Positions 7,801 through 12,229 of a stretch of DNA of 12,229 bases are shown piece after piece. The position numbers were made by a program, and so were the translations under genes. The notes under the pieces are model-generated. The model was given only the letters and a program-made list of their open reading frames with translations, was not told the DNA's origin and made no database searches. The number at the start of each line of letters is the position of its first letter. The stretch's first letter is position 1. The DNA is from Phoronis pallida (lineage: Eukaryota > Phoronida > Phoronidae): positions 1 to 12,229 of the forward strand of contig JAOXYC010190355.1 in assembly GCA_028565715.1 (NCBI GenBank), given 5' to 3'.

Positions 7801-10800
7801 TTTTGATTACTGAGGGCAGCGGTTTGTCTGTCGTTAAGCCCTTCTACGAAAAACCGTAACTCGTGTTGGCTGTCTTGCAAGTCATTGTCAATTAGAGCTG
7901 AAACAAACAAATCTTTTAACAGTTGAAATTGACAAAAGGAGATTCCATGAATTTGGTTCAAATTAAAAAATGTAATGACACAACAGTCTTTGTTTCCAAT
8001 AATTACACTGACTTCAGTATATTTTTGGTGTTATAACATTCTCACGGCGTTCCTCCGAAGCTTTTAACGGTGTATTAAATCAGGACATGGGCATCAAGAA
8101 ATTCAGAACGTCGGTGATTTTTTCTAATATTGTTCAATGTGATGTAAATCAATTTTTTTGTTGAACAGTATTGCCTGGTTTGATTTGTATTGTATTAAAC
8201 TGGTAATCCATCGGCCCCGAAAGTATATCAAAGATCTTGTGAAGCCATATTCACAATACTTGTATGGATTGCAGATGTAAGTCCAGAAACACAAATATAA
8301 TATGTAAATCATACATAGGCATAATAAATAACTGCTGTGACGACAATTAATATATAAAAACATGTAAATTTGGAATCTGAAAACATTTCTGACCCGTCAT
8401 GGGAATCGAAACCACGGTAGCCTGCTTTCTAGGCAAGTGCTCTACCAACTGAGCTAATGAGACAGCCATGATAGTAACAGTAAATTCATCAGATTCAAGG
8501 GGATTCTGAGAAAGAAAGGTACCGTGGGTCGATTCCCATGACCGGTTCAATATTCTTTCAGATTCCACAAATATTATATTTCTTAAGAAAAATGTTACAC
8601 AATCAGTACGGTACTCGATTTTTTAGAAAATGTAAATTGGATGAGGAAACTGAGAACAATAGCTAAAAGAATCTTCATTAAAATGAAAGTCGTGTTTGCG
8701 GTACCTCCAATGTTGGTTGTGTTAAAGGTAATGTGATTGTTTGATCCAATAATGACGTTCGGTGGCACGAGAGCTGTAATTATAAAAAAGAAAGCACTTT
8801 ATAATTTCAAGACAATTCTATTCCCTGCAAGAGAAGCACGGTTTTAAAATTATATTAAGTTGGGGGGGGGGGGCAAAATAGCCGTGAATAGAATTACTTT
8901 TGAGCTTCAATGAAACTTATTATTTTCGGCCTATAAAGGAATTTTTGCCCGTCAACTGTGGAACACGATATATCAAAAACTATAAAACCAATTCACTCAA
9001 TTCTTGAACATCGTAATATAATAGTAAATTCAATCAAATAAGTGGTTTATTTAGGAATTCAACTACTCTTGACTTTTGACGCTATGTGAAAACAGGAACC
9101 ACTTCTTTAGCCAAACCAAGAAAAAAATGGGTGGTCCGGAAAATACATTATCTACCAAACATGATTAATTCCCTTTGTACTTTGCTCAATTGAGTTGCAA
9201 AGGACACATGTAAATTTATGTGGAAAGAATATTTCTTTAAAAAATGTTTTCACCGAAGTCAGCTGTTCAAAACCAGCATTAGGCAAATGCTGACGTACTT
9301 ACGACAAAAGATGAATTTGATAGTCTTGTCGCCCAGTTGATGTATGTGTCGCATGTCAGATTAAAAAAGGCATTTTCAAATTATCATCTTTTTAACTCAT
9401 CTTTTCTAGGTTTAGGATATTTACCGCAAGCCAAATCATAATGCAAAGCCTATTCCATTTCTACAAACTCCCTCAAATCAGCCTAAATCAATATAGTGAA
9501 CATTTTCAACATCACGAAAAGATAAAGAGTCCTTTAAGATGAGACCCGCTGTCAGTAATAACGTGAGGTTGATGGCAACATTCAGCTGACCATTAACATG
9601 TTCATTAAACTTATTTAGAAAATTATCCCATTTTTTGAAAAAAAATTACAGATTTTTAACGAAAATGACTACAATTGTAGCCCAAAGTTTTGTGATTCTG
9701 TATTGAACACACAGTTTGAATCAGGTTAATAATTTAGAGACTGTAACCTAACTGACCGACATCAAAAGAGGCACTTCTACACTTAACTTCACTTCAAAAC
9801 TGCCATAAACTAACCAACTGTCCAACAGTTGTCCTACAAAAAAGACTTGAACTATTTTGATTAATCGACAACTGTGTAGGAAACAGCCCTCCTGTTGAAC
9901 CGAGACGGCGGAGTAATTTTAGCGCCAGTGTACAACCAAGAGCTCAGTAAAAAGAAGTCCACAAACACGTCATCAGTCGTCGAGAAAAGCCCAGAGTAGC
10001 TGGGCTGAAACGTCTTTCATCAAAAGCAAACTTTCCAAGTAAGTGAACTATTCTACACATCATGTTCTGGAAAGAATGAACAATTTATTTCATCGTAACT
10101 GTTTTACAGTAACGCACTTACCCTTTAGACCTTCTAGTAAATTTAGCAGTTTTTCCGGTTCTGGAACTTGAATGCCTACTTTAACAAATATGGCTTCCAA
10201 TGCCTTAATGTCCAGTTCAGATCCAGTGCCTTTTGTCATTTGTCTCGTATTGGTGGTTCCTTAAAATTAAGTTATTGTTTTTAAGAGCTTTTAAAAAAAA
10301 CTTCTCCAAAAGCTTCCATGAACGTGCAATGAACTTTCAGGAAGTTCCAATACGTCAGTTAAATGATTAACGGTAAACATATTTTCTATGACTTTGAAGT
10401 TGTACGCGGTGAGAGTCGCAGCTGATCTGTGTTAATTGCCCTTGGTCAGCTGTCTAACCTTATTAAAATATTTCTTCCATTTGGTGGCGCTCAGGTAAGA
10501 TGCTGCCATAATTATGGAGAGTTGAAGGGATTAGCACACGGTCTCTGACAAGTAATAAAATATCAGAAATATGCCAACCACGTTGCGTGACAAGGGTCCC
10601 TTGACAGAGCCTCGAAACGACGTCACCTAAAACGTAGGTCCACTTGTCATTGGGACAGTTTTAACCATGTGAAACTGAAACCATGAGCAACGTTTTCATA
10701 AGATTCTAAGCCATTTGCAATTACACAAGTTTAAAAAGATTCGAGGGTTGAAAAATGATGTGGGGTTTTTGTAATGCGCTACAGCAATACTTAATATTGA

Positions 10801-11882
10801 CCGTAACCATTTGCATAAAAAACGAAACCATTGAATTCAAAATACCCGCATTTAATTATAATAGAAGAAAATTAAAAAAGGTCAATTCTTGATTTTTTAT
10901 TTCCTGTAACATACTTACGCCTTTCAAACATTAAACACAGATCGAACCCAACTTGTGAAAGTCGTTTAACATCTGTTGTGACAATGTGATGCCTGATCAA
11001 TGAAGCCACCTGTTTGGATTGCTCCTCATCTTTTAAAATCCGTCTAAAGTTTTCAATTGTCTGGGTGTCACCCGCTCTACACACAATGTCTGTGTGTACA
11101 ACTAGAGGGGAAACGCTAGTTATTTCAATAGGGCAATAGGTGTGATCTCTGATTGCCTTTGACAACAGTTGTTTGGTATCATAGTTTCTAAGATTCTCTT
11201 CAATTTTGCAGTGCATGTGTGCCTGCGTGACTTTGTCAATTCCCCCGAAACTCATTCTGAGAATCATTTCATTGGGATCGTGTGGTCTATCTGCAAACAA
11301 CAAAAAGCAGCAATCATCAAAAGGAAGGTTAAAACTATTGTGACACTAGTATAACTTTTTTTCATTATGGTTTGTGAAACCATAGATTAATAGTAGGAAA
11401 GATCTCCAACTAATGCTTGGCGTAATGGTTTGTCTGGCGAAGTAGAAAAGTCTGTTTGCCTCGGTTCCATACATTGGTTTTGAGAAGGTATAGTTTCACC
11501 TCCGGCTTCCGATTTGAGACTTGGGTTTGAAATACGCACAACCGGATATGAACCTACATCTGTATTTCATTTCGTTTTCTTGCTTCACGAAGTCAAGTTG
11601 TGGATCTGTTCTTTTGTTTATCTATGGTGAAACAGATCGGAGATTAGAGAAGAGAATTATACTAGCGGTTTGGGAATTTGATCGAAATCGATGGAGGCTG
11701 GTACATGTTTGTGAGACTGGTAGTATCCCCTTGAATAGGAGGAACACAAACCTACCTGGTCCATACGTGAACAGCTGGTTGGTAGTAATTTTATTGTTAT
11801 TTCCCACAATGACATTCTGACAATCTCGTATACTACGAACGTCTTTCACGGAAGCAACTGGGGACAATGCTTGCTGAGGCAT
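1472..11882 (-). CDS. Spliced gene: TRADD-N/RHIM-like multidomain membrane protein (11 exons)
   Basis: Joined coding sequence, in order: 11882-11756, 11290-10919, 10259-10122, 8773-8705, 7897-7556, 7155-7051, 6554-6426, 6162-5944, 3463-3083, 2477-2370, 1857-1472. The lengths sum to 2376 nt, exactly 792 codons including the TAA stop, with no internal stop. All ten internal introns are GT-AG and phase 1, which is hard to obtain by chance. The predicted protein has two RHIM-like motifs (about residues 23-33 and 218-228), three TRADD-N-like domains (in 43-166, 236-349 and 501-627) plus a degenerate one (428-470), two Cys-rich cassettes (350-384, 385-427) and a hydrophobic stretch (669-702). TRADD-N in mammalian TRADD binds TRAF2, and RHIMs form amyloid-like assemblies in necroptosis and TRIF/ZBP1 signalling. 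A role as a cell-death or immune adaptor is therefore inferred. I do not recognise an orthologue. Weak points are the acceptor of exon 3, the donors of exons 6 and 10, two possible donors for exon 9, and an N-terminus that may extend upstream. Confidence 0.72.
1858..2369 (-). other. Intron 10 (512 nt)
   Basis: This phase-1 intron has the weak donor GTTAAT and a strong acceptor (GCATTTTATTTACAG). It contains an AAT microsatellite and a possible dispersed repeat at 1976-2060. Confidence 0.5.
1976..2060. repeat. AAT microsatellite with TATATAGCGC flank, possible dispersed repeat
   Basis: About six AAT units are followed by ATCCAGTTCTTATATAGCGC and an inverted AGCGCTTT/AAAAGCGCT pair. The (AAT)n-TATAGCGC association recurs at 4130-4187 on the other strand, which suggests a repeat family with a simple-sequence tail. 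Confidence 0.5.
2370..2477 (-). CDS. Exon 10: helical cassette
   Basis: This 108-nt phase 1-1 exon (36 codons, about residues 628-663) encodes ARPVKENDAMVLLSELSKDK and then KLQLLKDEMSNLFVDG. The acceptor is good. The donor (GGAG|GTTAAT) is weak, and reading through it meets TAA after one codon. The segment DAMVLLSELSKDKKLQLL resembles DAATVLRLLSEEQKLTLF in exon 11, so the cassette is probably a duplicate of that helical unit. If the donor is skipped, the protein would end here without the hydrophobic segment of exon 11. Confidence 0.6.
2478..3082 (-). other. Intron 9 (605 nt)
   Basis: This phase-1 intron has acceptor TTTCATTACATGCAG. A minus-strand frame that stays open upstream of exon 10 (to about 2682) is not called coding, because the acceptor and phase define the exon and the upstream residues resemble nothing. 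Confidence 0.5.
3083..3463 (-). CDS. Exon 9: TRADD-N-like domain 3
   Basis: This 381-nt phase 1-1 exon (127 codons, about residues 501-627) has acceptor TTTATGTTTTCCAG. An acidic, Gln-rich linker (IIVDLPELEQQTEKTT...) of about 45 residues precedes the domain: helix (FAQMCEAVRGFSRYG), beta hairpin (LDVLRIGRGSVKIEVVSN), helix pair (EAIEDLDSKVRDGTLRKKL, DLLITDNV) and final strand (VDLNIT). It is the best-formed copy and closely matches exon 5. Two in-frame, phase-1 donors exist: CCA|GTAAAG (GT at 3097-3096) and CTGG|GTAAAT (GT at 3082-3081). They would give products differing by five residues. I use the longer form. The other would end the exon at 3098. Confidence 0.83.
3825..4018. mobile_element. 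MITE-like element, 30-bp perfect terminal inverted repeats
   Basis: Positions 3825-3854 (TTGCATTCAGTAGAATTGTG...) and 3989-4018 are exact reverse complements over 30 bp, enclosing 134 bp without coding capacity. A nested 9-bp inverted pair (AACTCGAGA at 3921-3929 and TCTCGAGTT at 3955-3963) strengthens the fold. No clear target-site duplication is visible, so the superfamily is not assigned. Confidence 0.75.
4163..4187. repeat. ATT microsatellite
   Basis: About eight tandem ATT units. It is flanked by AAATAAATT and, 10-20 nt away, GCGCTATATTTG. The microsatellite at 1976-1994 is flanked by a similar TATAGCGC in the opposite orientation, which suggests two copies of one dispersed repeat. Confidence 0.85.
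4282..4502. repeat. Fold-back element, 37-bp inverted arms
   Basis: Arms 4282-4318 and 4466-4502 are reverse complements at 31 of 37 positions, with a perfect 13-bp core (CGCTCGTTGGCAA). Similarity continues weakly outward through a T-rich stretch. Just left of it, 4235-4269 repeats 4676-4710 directly with 4 mismatches in 35, so this element and the tRNA-derived piece share a component. Confidence 0.6.
4638..4790. repeat. tRNA-derived repeat with 30-bp perfect inverted B-box copies
   Basis: Positions 4638-4667 and 4761-4790 are perfect 30-bp inverted copies, each covering a tRNA T-arm/B-box region and a TGTCAAAA tail. Between them lie AAATACAGGAGTATTTCACG (4676-4695) and its continuation, which also occur at 4235-4269, and then a tRNA-like head. 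It has the same architecture as the element at 8371-8567. Confidence 0.7.
4716..4787 (+). tRNA. tRNA-Glu-like unit (TTC), probably SINE-derived
   Basis: The A box TAGTCTAGTGGTTAAAGCA is Glu-like. The anticodon loop TTTTCAA gives TTC, and the B box is GGTTCGATTCC. The acceptor (about 4 of 7 pairs) and T stem pair poorly, so a working tRNA is unlikely. TTTTT begins at 4799. Confidence 0.5.
5265..5451. repeat. Long near-perfect inverted repeat (86/87-bp arms, 14-nt loop)
   Basis: Left arm 5265-5350 and right arm 5365-5451 are reverse complements with one mismatch and one single-base indel. The loop is TCACTTGACTAAAA. A copy of the loop and its flanks (starting GACCTCACTTGACTTGAAGG) also stands outside the left arm at about 5233-5266. 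Transcribed in the pre-mRNA it would form a stable double-stranded RNA hairpin. It is probably a fold-back or MITE-type element, or a recent inverted duplication. Confidence 0.9.
5491..5620. repeat. Cluster of GCGCTCTTTCGGAAA repeats with a 26-bp palindrome
   Basis: Direct copies lie at 5491-5506 and about 5608-5622, degenerate copies at about 5556-5572 and 5592-5604, and inverted copies (GAAAGAGCGC) at 5541-5550 and 5578-5587. Positions 5578-5603 form a perfect 26-bp palindrome centred on CCCATGGG. A further partial copy (GCTCTTTCGGAAAC) lies at 5034-5047. Confidence 0.75.
5944..6162 (-). CDS. Exon 8: partial TRADD-N-like strand plus helical segment
   Basis: This 219-nt phase 1-1 exon (73 codons, about residues 428-500) was found from splice sites (TTTGTTTCTTAG and CTAA|GTGAGTAAA). 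Residues 432-447 (YSVSRGRGVQVKVRVV) resemble the beta-hairpin of the TRADD-N-like domains (RIGRGSVKIEVV). The region from 463 (MEECLKSVGIFVPKKEQL) matches exon 3 in its G-I-x-V-P-x-x-E-x-L pattern. The exon therefore looks like a shortened TRADD-N-like unit fused to the helical segment. It may be a decayed domain, or one in which exon 3-like sequence replaces the end of the fold. Confidence 0.72.
6163..6425 (-). other. Intron 7 (263 nt) with an 18-bp hairpin
   Basis: This is the shortest intron, phase 1. It contains an inverted repeat: ATTTTGTTAATTGGAAATC (6277-6295) faces GATTTCCAATTACAAAAT (6302-6319) around a 6-nt loop with a single bulge. Confidence 0.65.
6426..6554 (-). CDS. Exon 7: Cys-rich cassette B (CxxCGLxxC)
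   Basis: This 129-nt phase 1-1 exon (43 codons, about residues 385-427) is bounded by CTTTCTTTTCAG and ACAG|GTAAGTGAC, both strong. It encodes an acidic stretch (EDYDDVDSGF), the Cys motif SCKICGLPNCPYLLKF and a basic tail ending PFHKT. It has three Cys, one fewer than cassette A, and a distant His (residue 425) that might complete a metal site. It is related to exon 6. The function is unknown. Confidence 0.75.
6555..7050 (-). other. Intron 6 (496 nt)
   Basis: This phase-1 intron lies between the two Cys-rich cassettes. It has the weak donor GTTAGC and a strong acceptor (TTGCTTTCTTTTCAG). Nothing else is recognised inside. Its position between two duplicate exons would allow either one to be used. 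Confidence 0.5.
7051..7155 (-). CDS. Exon 6: Cys-rich cassette A (CxxCxxCGLxxC)
   Basis: This 105-nt phase 1-1 exon (35 codons, about residues 350-384) has no Met and lies opposite a longer plus-strand frame. Its acceptor is good (GGCTTTTTCAG) and its donor weak (GCAG|GTTAGC). It encodes an acidic start (DNNQDDKESEF) and then TCETCPECGLSACSPLLL. Exon 7 repeats this design: an acidic start, then SCKICGLPNCPYLLKF. The shared pattern C-x2-C-G-L-x2-C-x2-L-L and the identical phase make it a genuine duplicated exon. Four closely spaced Cys could bind a metal, but no known zinc-finger family is evident. If the weak donor is not used, translation stops at once (GGT TAG). Confidence 0.65.
7156..7555 (-). 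other. Intron 5 (400 nt)
   Basis: This phase-1 intron runs from a strong donor (GTAAGT) to acceptor CTTTTTCAG. The long plus-strand frame across 6997-7413 overlaps it and exon 6 in antisense and shows no recognisable protein, so I treat that frame as chance. Confidence 0.55.
7556..7897 (-). CDS. Exon 5: TRADD-N-like domain 2
   Basis: This 342-nt phase 1-1 exon (114 codons, about residues 236-349) has a strong acceptor (TTGTTTGTTTCAG) and a strong donor (GGTG|GTAAGTGAC). After a linker of about 30 residues (ALIDNDLQDSQHELR...) comes a domain clearly related to exon 9: WRRGSVEIILTSS at about 290-302 matches GRGSVKIEVVSNS, and DGKLDDKIKELLMTQDV at about 316-332 matches DGTLRKKLKDLLITDNV. It closes with the strand IKLKIRV. 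This beta-hairpin, helix, strand order fits the TRADD N-terminal fold, an alpha/beta sandwich that binds the TRAF domain in mammals. The TRADD-N call comes from pattern memory without an alignment. The homology between the exons themselves is visible directly. Confidence 0.82.
8371..8567. repeat. tRNA-derived element with inverted ends
   Basis: The left arm (8371-8419, starting TGGAATCTGAAA) and right arm (8519-8567, ending TTTCAGATTCCA) are inverted copies of about 49 bp with roughly 15% mismatch. Each includes a tRNA B-box region (CGATTCCCATGAC in the sense direction). Between them lies the rest of one tRNA-like unit on the minus strand. The layout suggests two tRNA-derived SINE tails fused head to head. 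I see no clear target-site duplication. Confidence 0.6.
8391..8463 (-). tRNA. tRNA-like unit, anticodon loop CTAGAAA, probably SINE-derived
   Basis: A good A box and D arm (TTAGCTCAGTTGGTAGAGCA) is followed by a paired anticodon stem (CTTGC/GCAGG) with loop CTAGAAA (AGA at 34-36), then a T arm with TTTCGATTCCC. The T loop has extra bases and only about 5 of 7 acceptor pairs form. An AGA anticodon would imply tRNA-Ser, but there is no long variable arm. It is most likely a tRNA pseudogene or SINE head rather than a working tRNA. Confidence 0.5.
8705..8773 (-). CDS. Exon 4: micro-exon with second RHIM-like motif
   Basis: This exon has only 69 nt (23 codons, phase 1-1, about residues 213-235). 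Its acceptor is TTATAATTACAG and its donor GGAG|GTACCG. It encodes ALVPPNVIIGSNNHITF followed by NTTNIG. The N-V-I-I-G-S-N-N-H-I-T core repeats the exon 1 motif with conservative changes only. As in exon 1, it lies directly before a TRADD-N-like exon, so the gene carries two RHIM + TRADD-N units. Its small size and lack of a Met make it easy to miss. Because it is frame-neutral, skipping it would remove one RHIM-like motif without a frameshift. Confidence 0.72.
8727..8759 (-). other. RHIM-like motif 2 (NVIIGSNNHIT)
   Basis: Residues 218-228 of the predicted protein. It shares N-V-I-x-G-x-N-N-x-I-T with motif 1. RHIM identity is inferred from the pattern: the tetrad is V-I-I-G rather than the more usual V/I-Q-x-G. 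Confidence 0.55.
8862..8873. repeat. Poly-G tract (12 G)
   Basis: Twelve consecutive G on the plus strand (poly-C in the pre-mRNA), about 90 nt upstream of exon 4 in the direction of transcription. It is a length-unstable homopolymer. Confidence 0.9.
9972..10020 (+). other. Hammerhead-like hairpin, degenerate
   Basis: AGCCCAG (9988-9994), a loop AGTAG and CTGGGCT (10000-10006) form a perfect 7-bp stem followed directly by GAAAC (10007-10011). In hammerhead ribozymes of Penelope-like and related retroelements, stem II is followed by GAAA and preceded by CUGANGA. Here the preceding bases are CGAGAAA, so the core is broken. It is at most a relic. Confidence 0.25.
10122..10259 (-). CDS. Exon 3: short helical segment
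   Basis: This 138-nt phase 1-1 exon (46 codons, about residues 167-212) ends at a strong donor (AAAGG|GTAAGTGCG). The acceptor is unusual (TTTTAAG), but it gives the right phase and an open frame. The second half reads IKALEAIFVKVGIQVPEPE and then KLLNLLEGLK. It resembles the end of exon 8 (EECLKSVGIFVPKKEQLDAL and then LESL), sharing L-x-x-V-G-I-x-V-P-x-x-E-x-L-x-x-L-L-E-x-L. This shows the exon is a real, repeated unit even though it is short and its ATG is internal. The function is unknown: it is an amphipathic helix pair linking a TRADD-N-like domain to the next unit. Confidence 0.65.
10260..10918 (-). other. Intron 2 (659 nt)
   Basis: The donor is strong (GTAAGTATG). The acceptor (TTAATTTTAAG) is weak, with AAG instead of CAG. 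I found no extra cassette exon, RHIM-like coding or clear repeat inside. Confidence 0.5.
10919..11290 (-). CDS. Exon 2: TRADD-N-like domain 1
   Basis: This 372-nt phase 1-1 exon (124 codons, about residues 43-166) has acceptor TTTGCAG and strong donor GTAAGTATG. It starts DRPHDPNEMILRMSFGG. The C-terminal two-thirds parallels exons 5 and 9: a helix (KQLLSKAIRDH), a strand pair (ITSVSPLVVHTDIV), a helix with FRRILKDEEQSKQVASLI, and a closing strand (VGFDLCLMFER). In exon 9 the same places hold LDVLRIGRGSVKIEVV, DGTLRKKLKDLL and VDLNI. It is the most diverged of the three full copies and lacks the RG-S-V turn, so its TRADD-N assignment leans on the other copies and on its place after a RHIM-like exon. 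The first 40 residues are unassigned. Confidence 0.7.
11291..11755 (-). other. Intron 1 (465 nt)
   Basis: This phase-1 intron has donor GTAGGT and acceptor TGTTTGCAG. I see no further exon in it. It contains a small 8-bp palindrome (TATGGTTT and AAACCATA around 11367-11385). The longest frames inside lack splice signals and recognisable motifs. Confidence 0.6.
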
Positions 11883-11891
11883 GGTTTGTAC
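11756..11891 (-). CDS. Exon 1: probable start codon and first RHIM-like motif
   Basis: The exon follows a good acceptor (CTTACTTTATTTCAG, AG at 11893-11892) and ends at a near-consensus donor, CCAG|GTAGGT (GT at 11755-11754), in phase 1. The first ATG (11882-11880) sits in a favourable context with A at -3 (ACCATGC), so I take it as the start. It encodes 42 residues beginning MPQQALSPVASV. Residues 20-36 read DCQNVIVGNNNKITTNQ, resembling the RHIM core pattern (I/V)-x-(I/V/L)-G followed by N and a hydrophobic residue, although the usual Gln of the tetrad is Ile here. There is no in-frame stop between the acceptor and the ATG and the acceptor is phase 0, so coding could continue into an upstream exon. 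The motif recurs almost unchanged in exon 4, which argues that it is functional. Confidence 0.7.
11784..11816 (-). other. RHIM-like motif 1 (NVIVGNNNKIT)
   Basis: Residues 23-33 of the predicted protein. The motif has the V-x-V-G core, an Asn run and a hydrophobic residue after it, as in RHIM segments of RIPK-type proteins, where a central tetrad is followed by Asn and a Met/Leu/Ile. Ile replaces the common Gln, so the match is partial. The near-identical motif in exon 4 (NVIIGSNNHIT) shares N-V-I-x-G-x-N-N-x-I-T. Confidence 0.55.
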
Positions 11892-12229
11892 CTGAAATAA
11901 AGTAAGATACATGTATACAACACTTGAACACCACACGTCTGTTCATTTTCCATGCGGATATAAAAGCATGTGGTTTGATATCTAGGAATCCCTTTTATGT
12001 AATAATCAGTCGATCCGCGTGTCAATTACTAGGGCCGTCATTCAATGGTGCAAAGTATGGCAGCAGAAGTTTTGACGTTGGGGGTGTAAAACTAACAAAT
12101 ACAATATAAATGTTGAAAGTTTAAGGGGATTCCAACCTTTGTTGAAAATGTTATTAGATTTTCAAATTTTCGTGAAAAATCGTCAATTCAATCCTTTTTG
12201 AAGTTAAAAATCATAATTTAAATATAGGT
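11892..12229 (-). other. Probable intron upstream of exon 1
   Basis: The AG at 11893-11892 with a pyrimidine-rich lead implies transcription from further upstream. No minus-strand promoter or upstream exon can be identified in these 338 bases. Confidence 0.4.

Larger units (their letters stand above)
7898..8704 (-). other. Intron 4 (807 nt)
   Basis: This phase-1 intron holds the tRNA-derived inverted element at 8371-8567. Close to exon 5 the exon 5 frame stays open upstream to about 8031 and encodes SVIIGNKDCCVITF, faintly RHIM-like (see findings). Otherwise it is unassigned. Confidence 0.55.
8774..10121 (-). other. Intron 3 (1348 nt)
   Basis: This phase-1 intron runs between exons 3 and 4. 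It contains a 12-base poly-G tract and a hairpin resembling a hammerhead-ribozyme stem II (9972-10020). A donor-like site near 9302-9308 (GTAAGTACG on the minus strand) has no acceptor that keeps a frame open, so I do not call an exon. The rest shows nothing I can name. Confidence 0.5.

Noticed and set aside
9300-9365. Donor-like GTAAGTACG on the minus strand suggesting another exon in intron 3
   Set aside because: The phase-1 frame hits a stop before any acceptor. The phase-0 frame is open only briefly and has no acceptor AG with a pyrimidine tract, so no exon can be defined.
11955-11970. GATATAAAAGC as a TATA box
   Set aside because: It is on the plus strand, opposite to the gene, and no plus-strand gene follows.

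Overview
The window reads as nuclear DNA of an animal: it is AT-rich, its coding sequence is broken into short exons bounded by GT/AG splice sites, it carries tRNA-derived repeats, fold-back elements and trinucleotide microsatellites, and it shows no bacterial gene packing. The domain content (TRADD-N-like domains with RHIM-like motifs) suggests an invertebrate with a large innate-immunity repertoire. An anthozoan such as a stony coral or sea anemone is my best guess, but this is inference.

Almost the whole window is one minus-strand gene. I assembled 11 exons by hand, from 11891 down to 1472. From the ATG at 11880-11882 they join into one open frame of 2376 nt (791 residues plus stop). Every internal junction is phase 1, so each internal exon is a symmetric, frame-neutral cassette. 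Only the intron before the first exon has another phase (0), so there is at least one more exon upstream (5' UTR or extra N-terminal coding) that I cannot place.

Predicted protein, N to C: RHIM-like motif (exon 1), TRADD-N-like domain (exon 2), short helical segment (exon 3), second RHIM-like motif (exon 4), second TRADD-N-like domain (exon 5), two related Cys-rich cassettes with the pattern C-x2-C-G-L-x2-C-x2-L-L (exons 6 and 7), a degenerate TRADD-N-like part plus helical segment (exon 8), a well-formed TRADD-N-like domain (exon 9), a helical cassette (exon 10), and a last exon with a long hydrophobic stretch and a helical C-terminal tail (exon 11). This looks like a membrane-attached, repeated adaptor for cell-death or inflammatory signalling. 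Exons 3, 4, 6, 8 and 10 are easily missed because they lack their own ATG or are very short.

The introns are rich in inverted repeats. Intron 8 (5943-3464) alone holds a MITE-like element with 30-bp perfect terminal repeats, a fold-back element near 4282-4502, a tRNA-derived piece with a 30-bp perfect inverted copy of its B-box region, an 86/87-bp near-perfect hairpin, and a palindromic CTCTTTCGGAAA cluster. Intron 4 holds another tRNA-derived element with inverted ends. Below 1472 (beyond the gene's 3' end) I see only one tRNA-like unit at 550-621. Above 11891 I see only probable intron.
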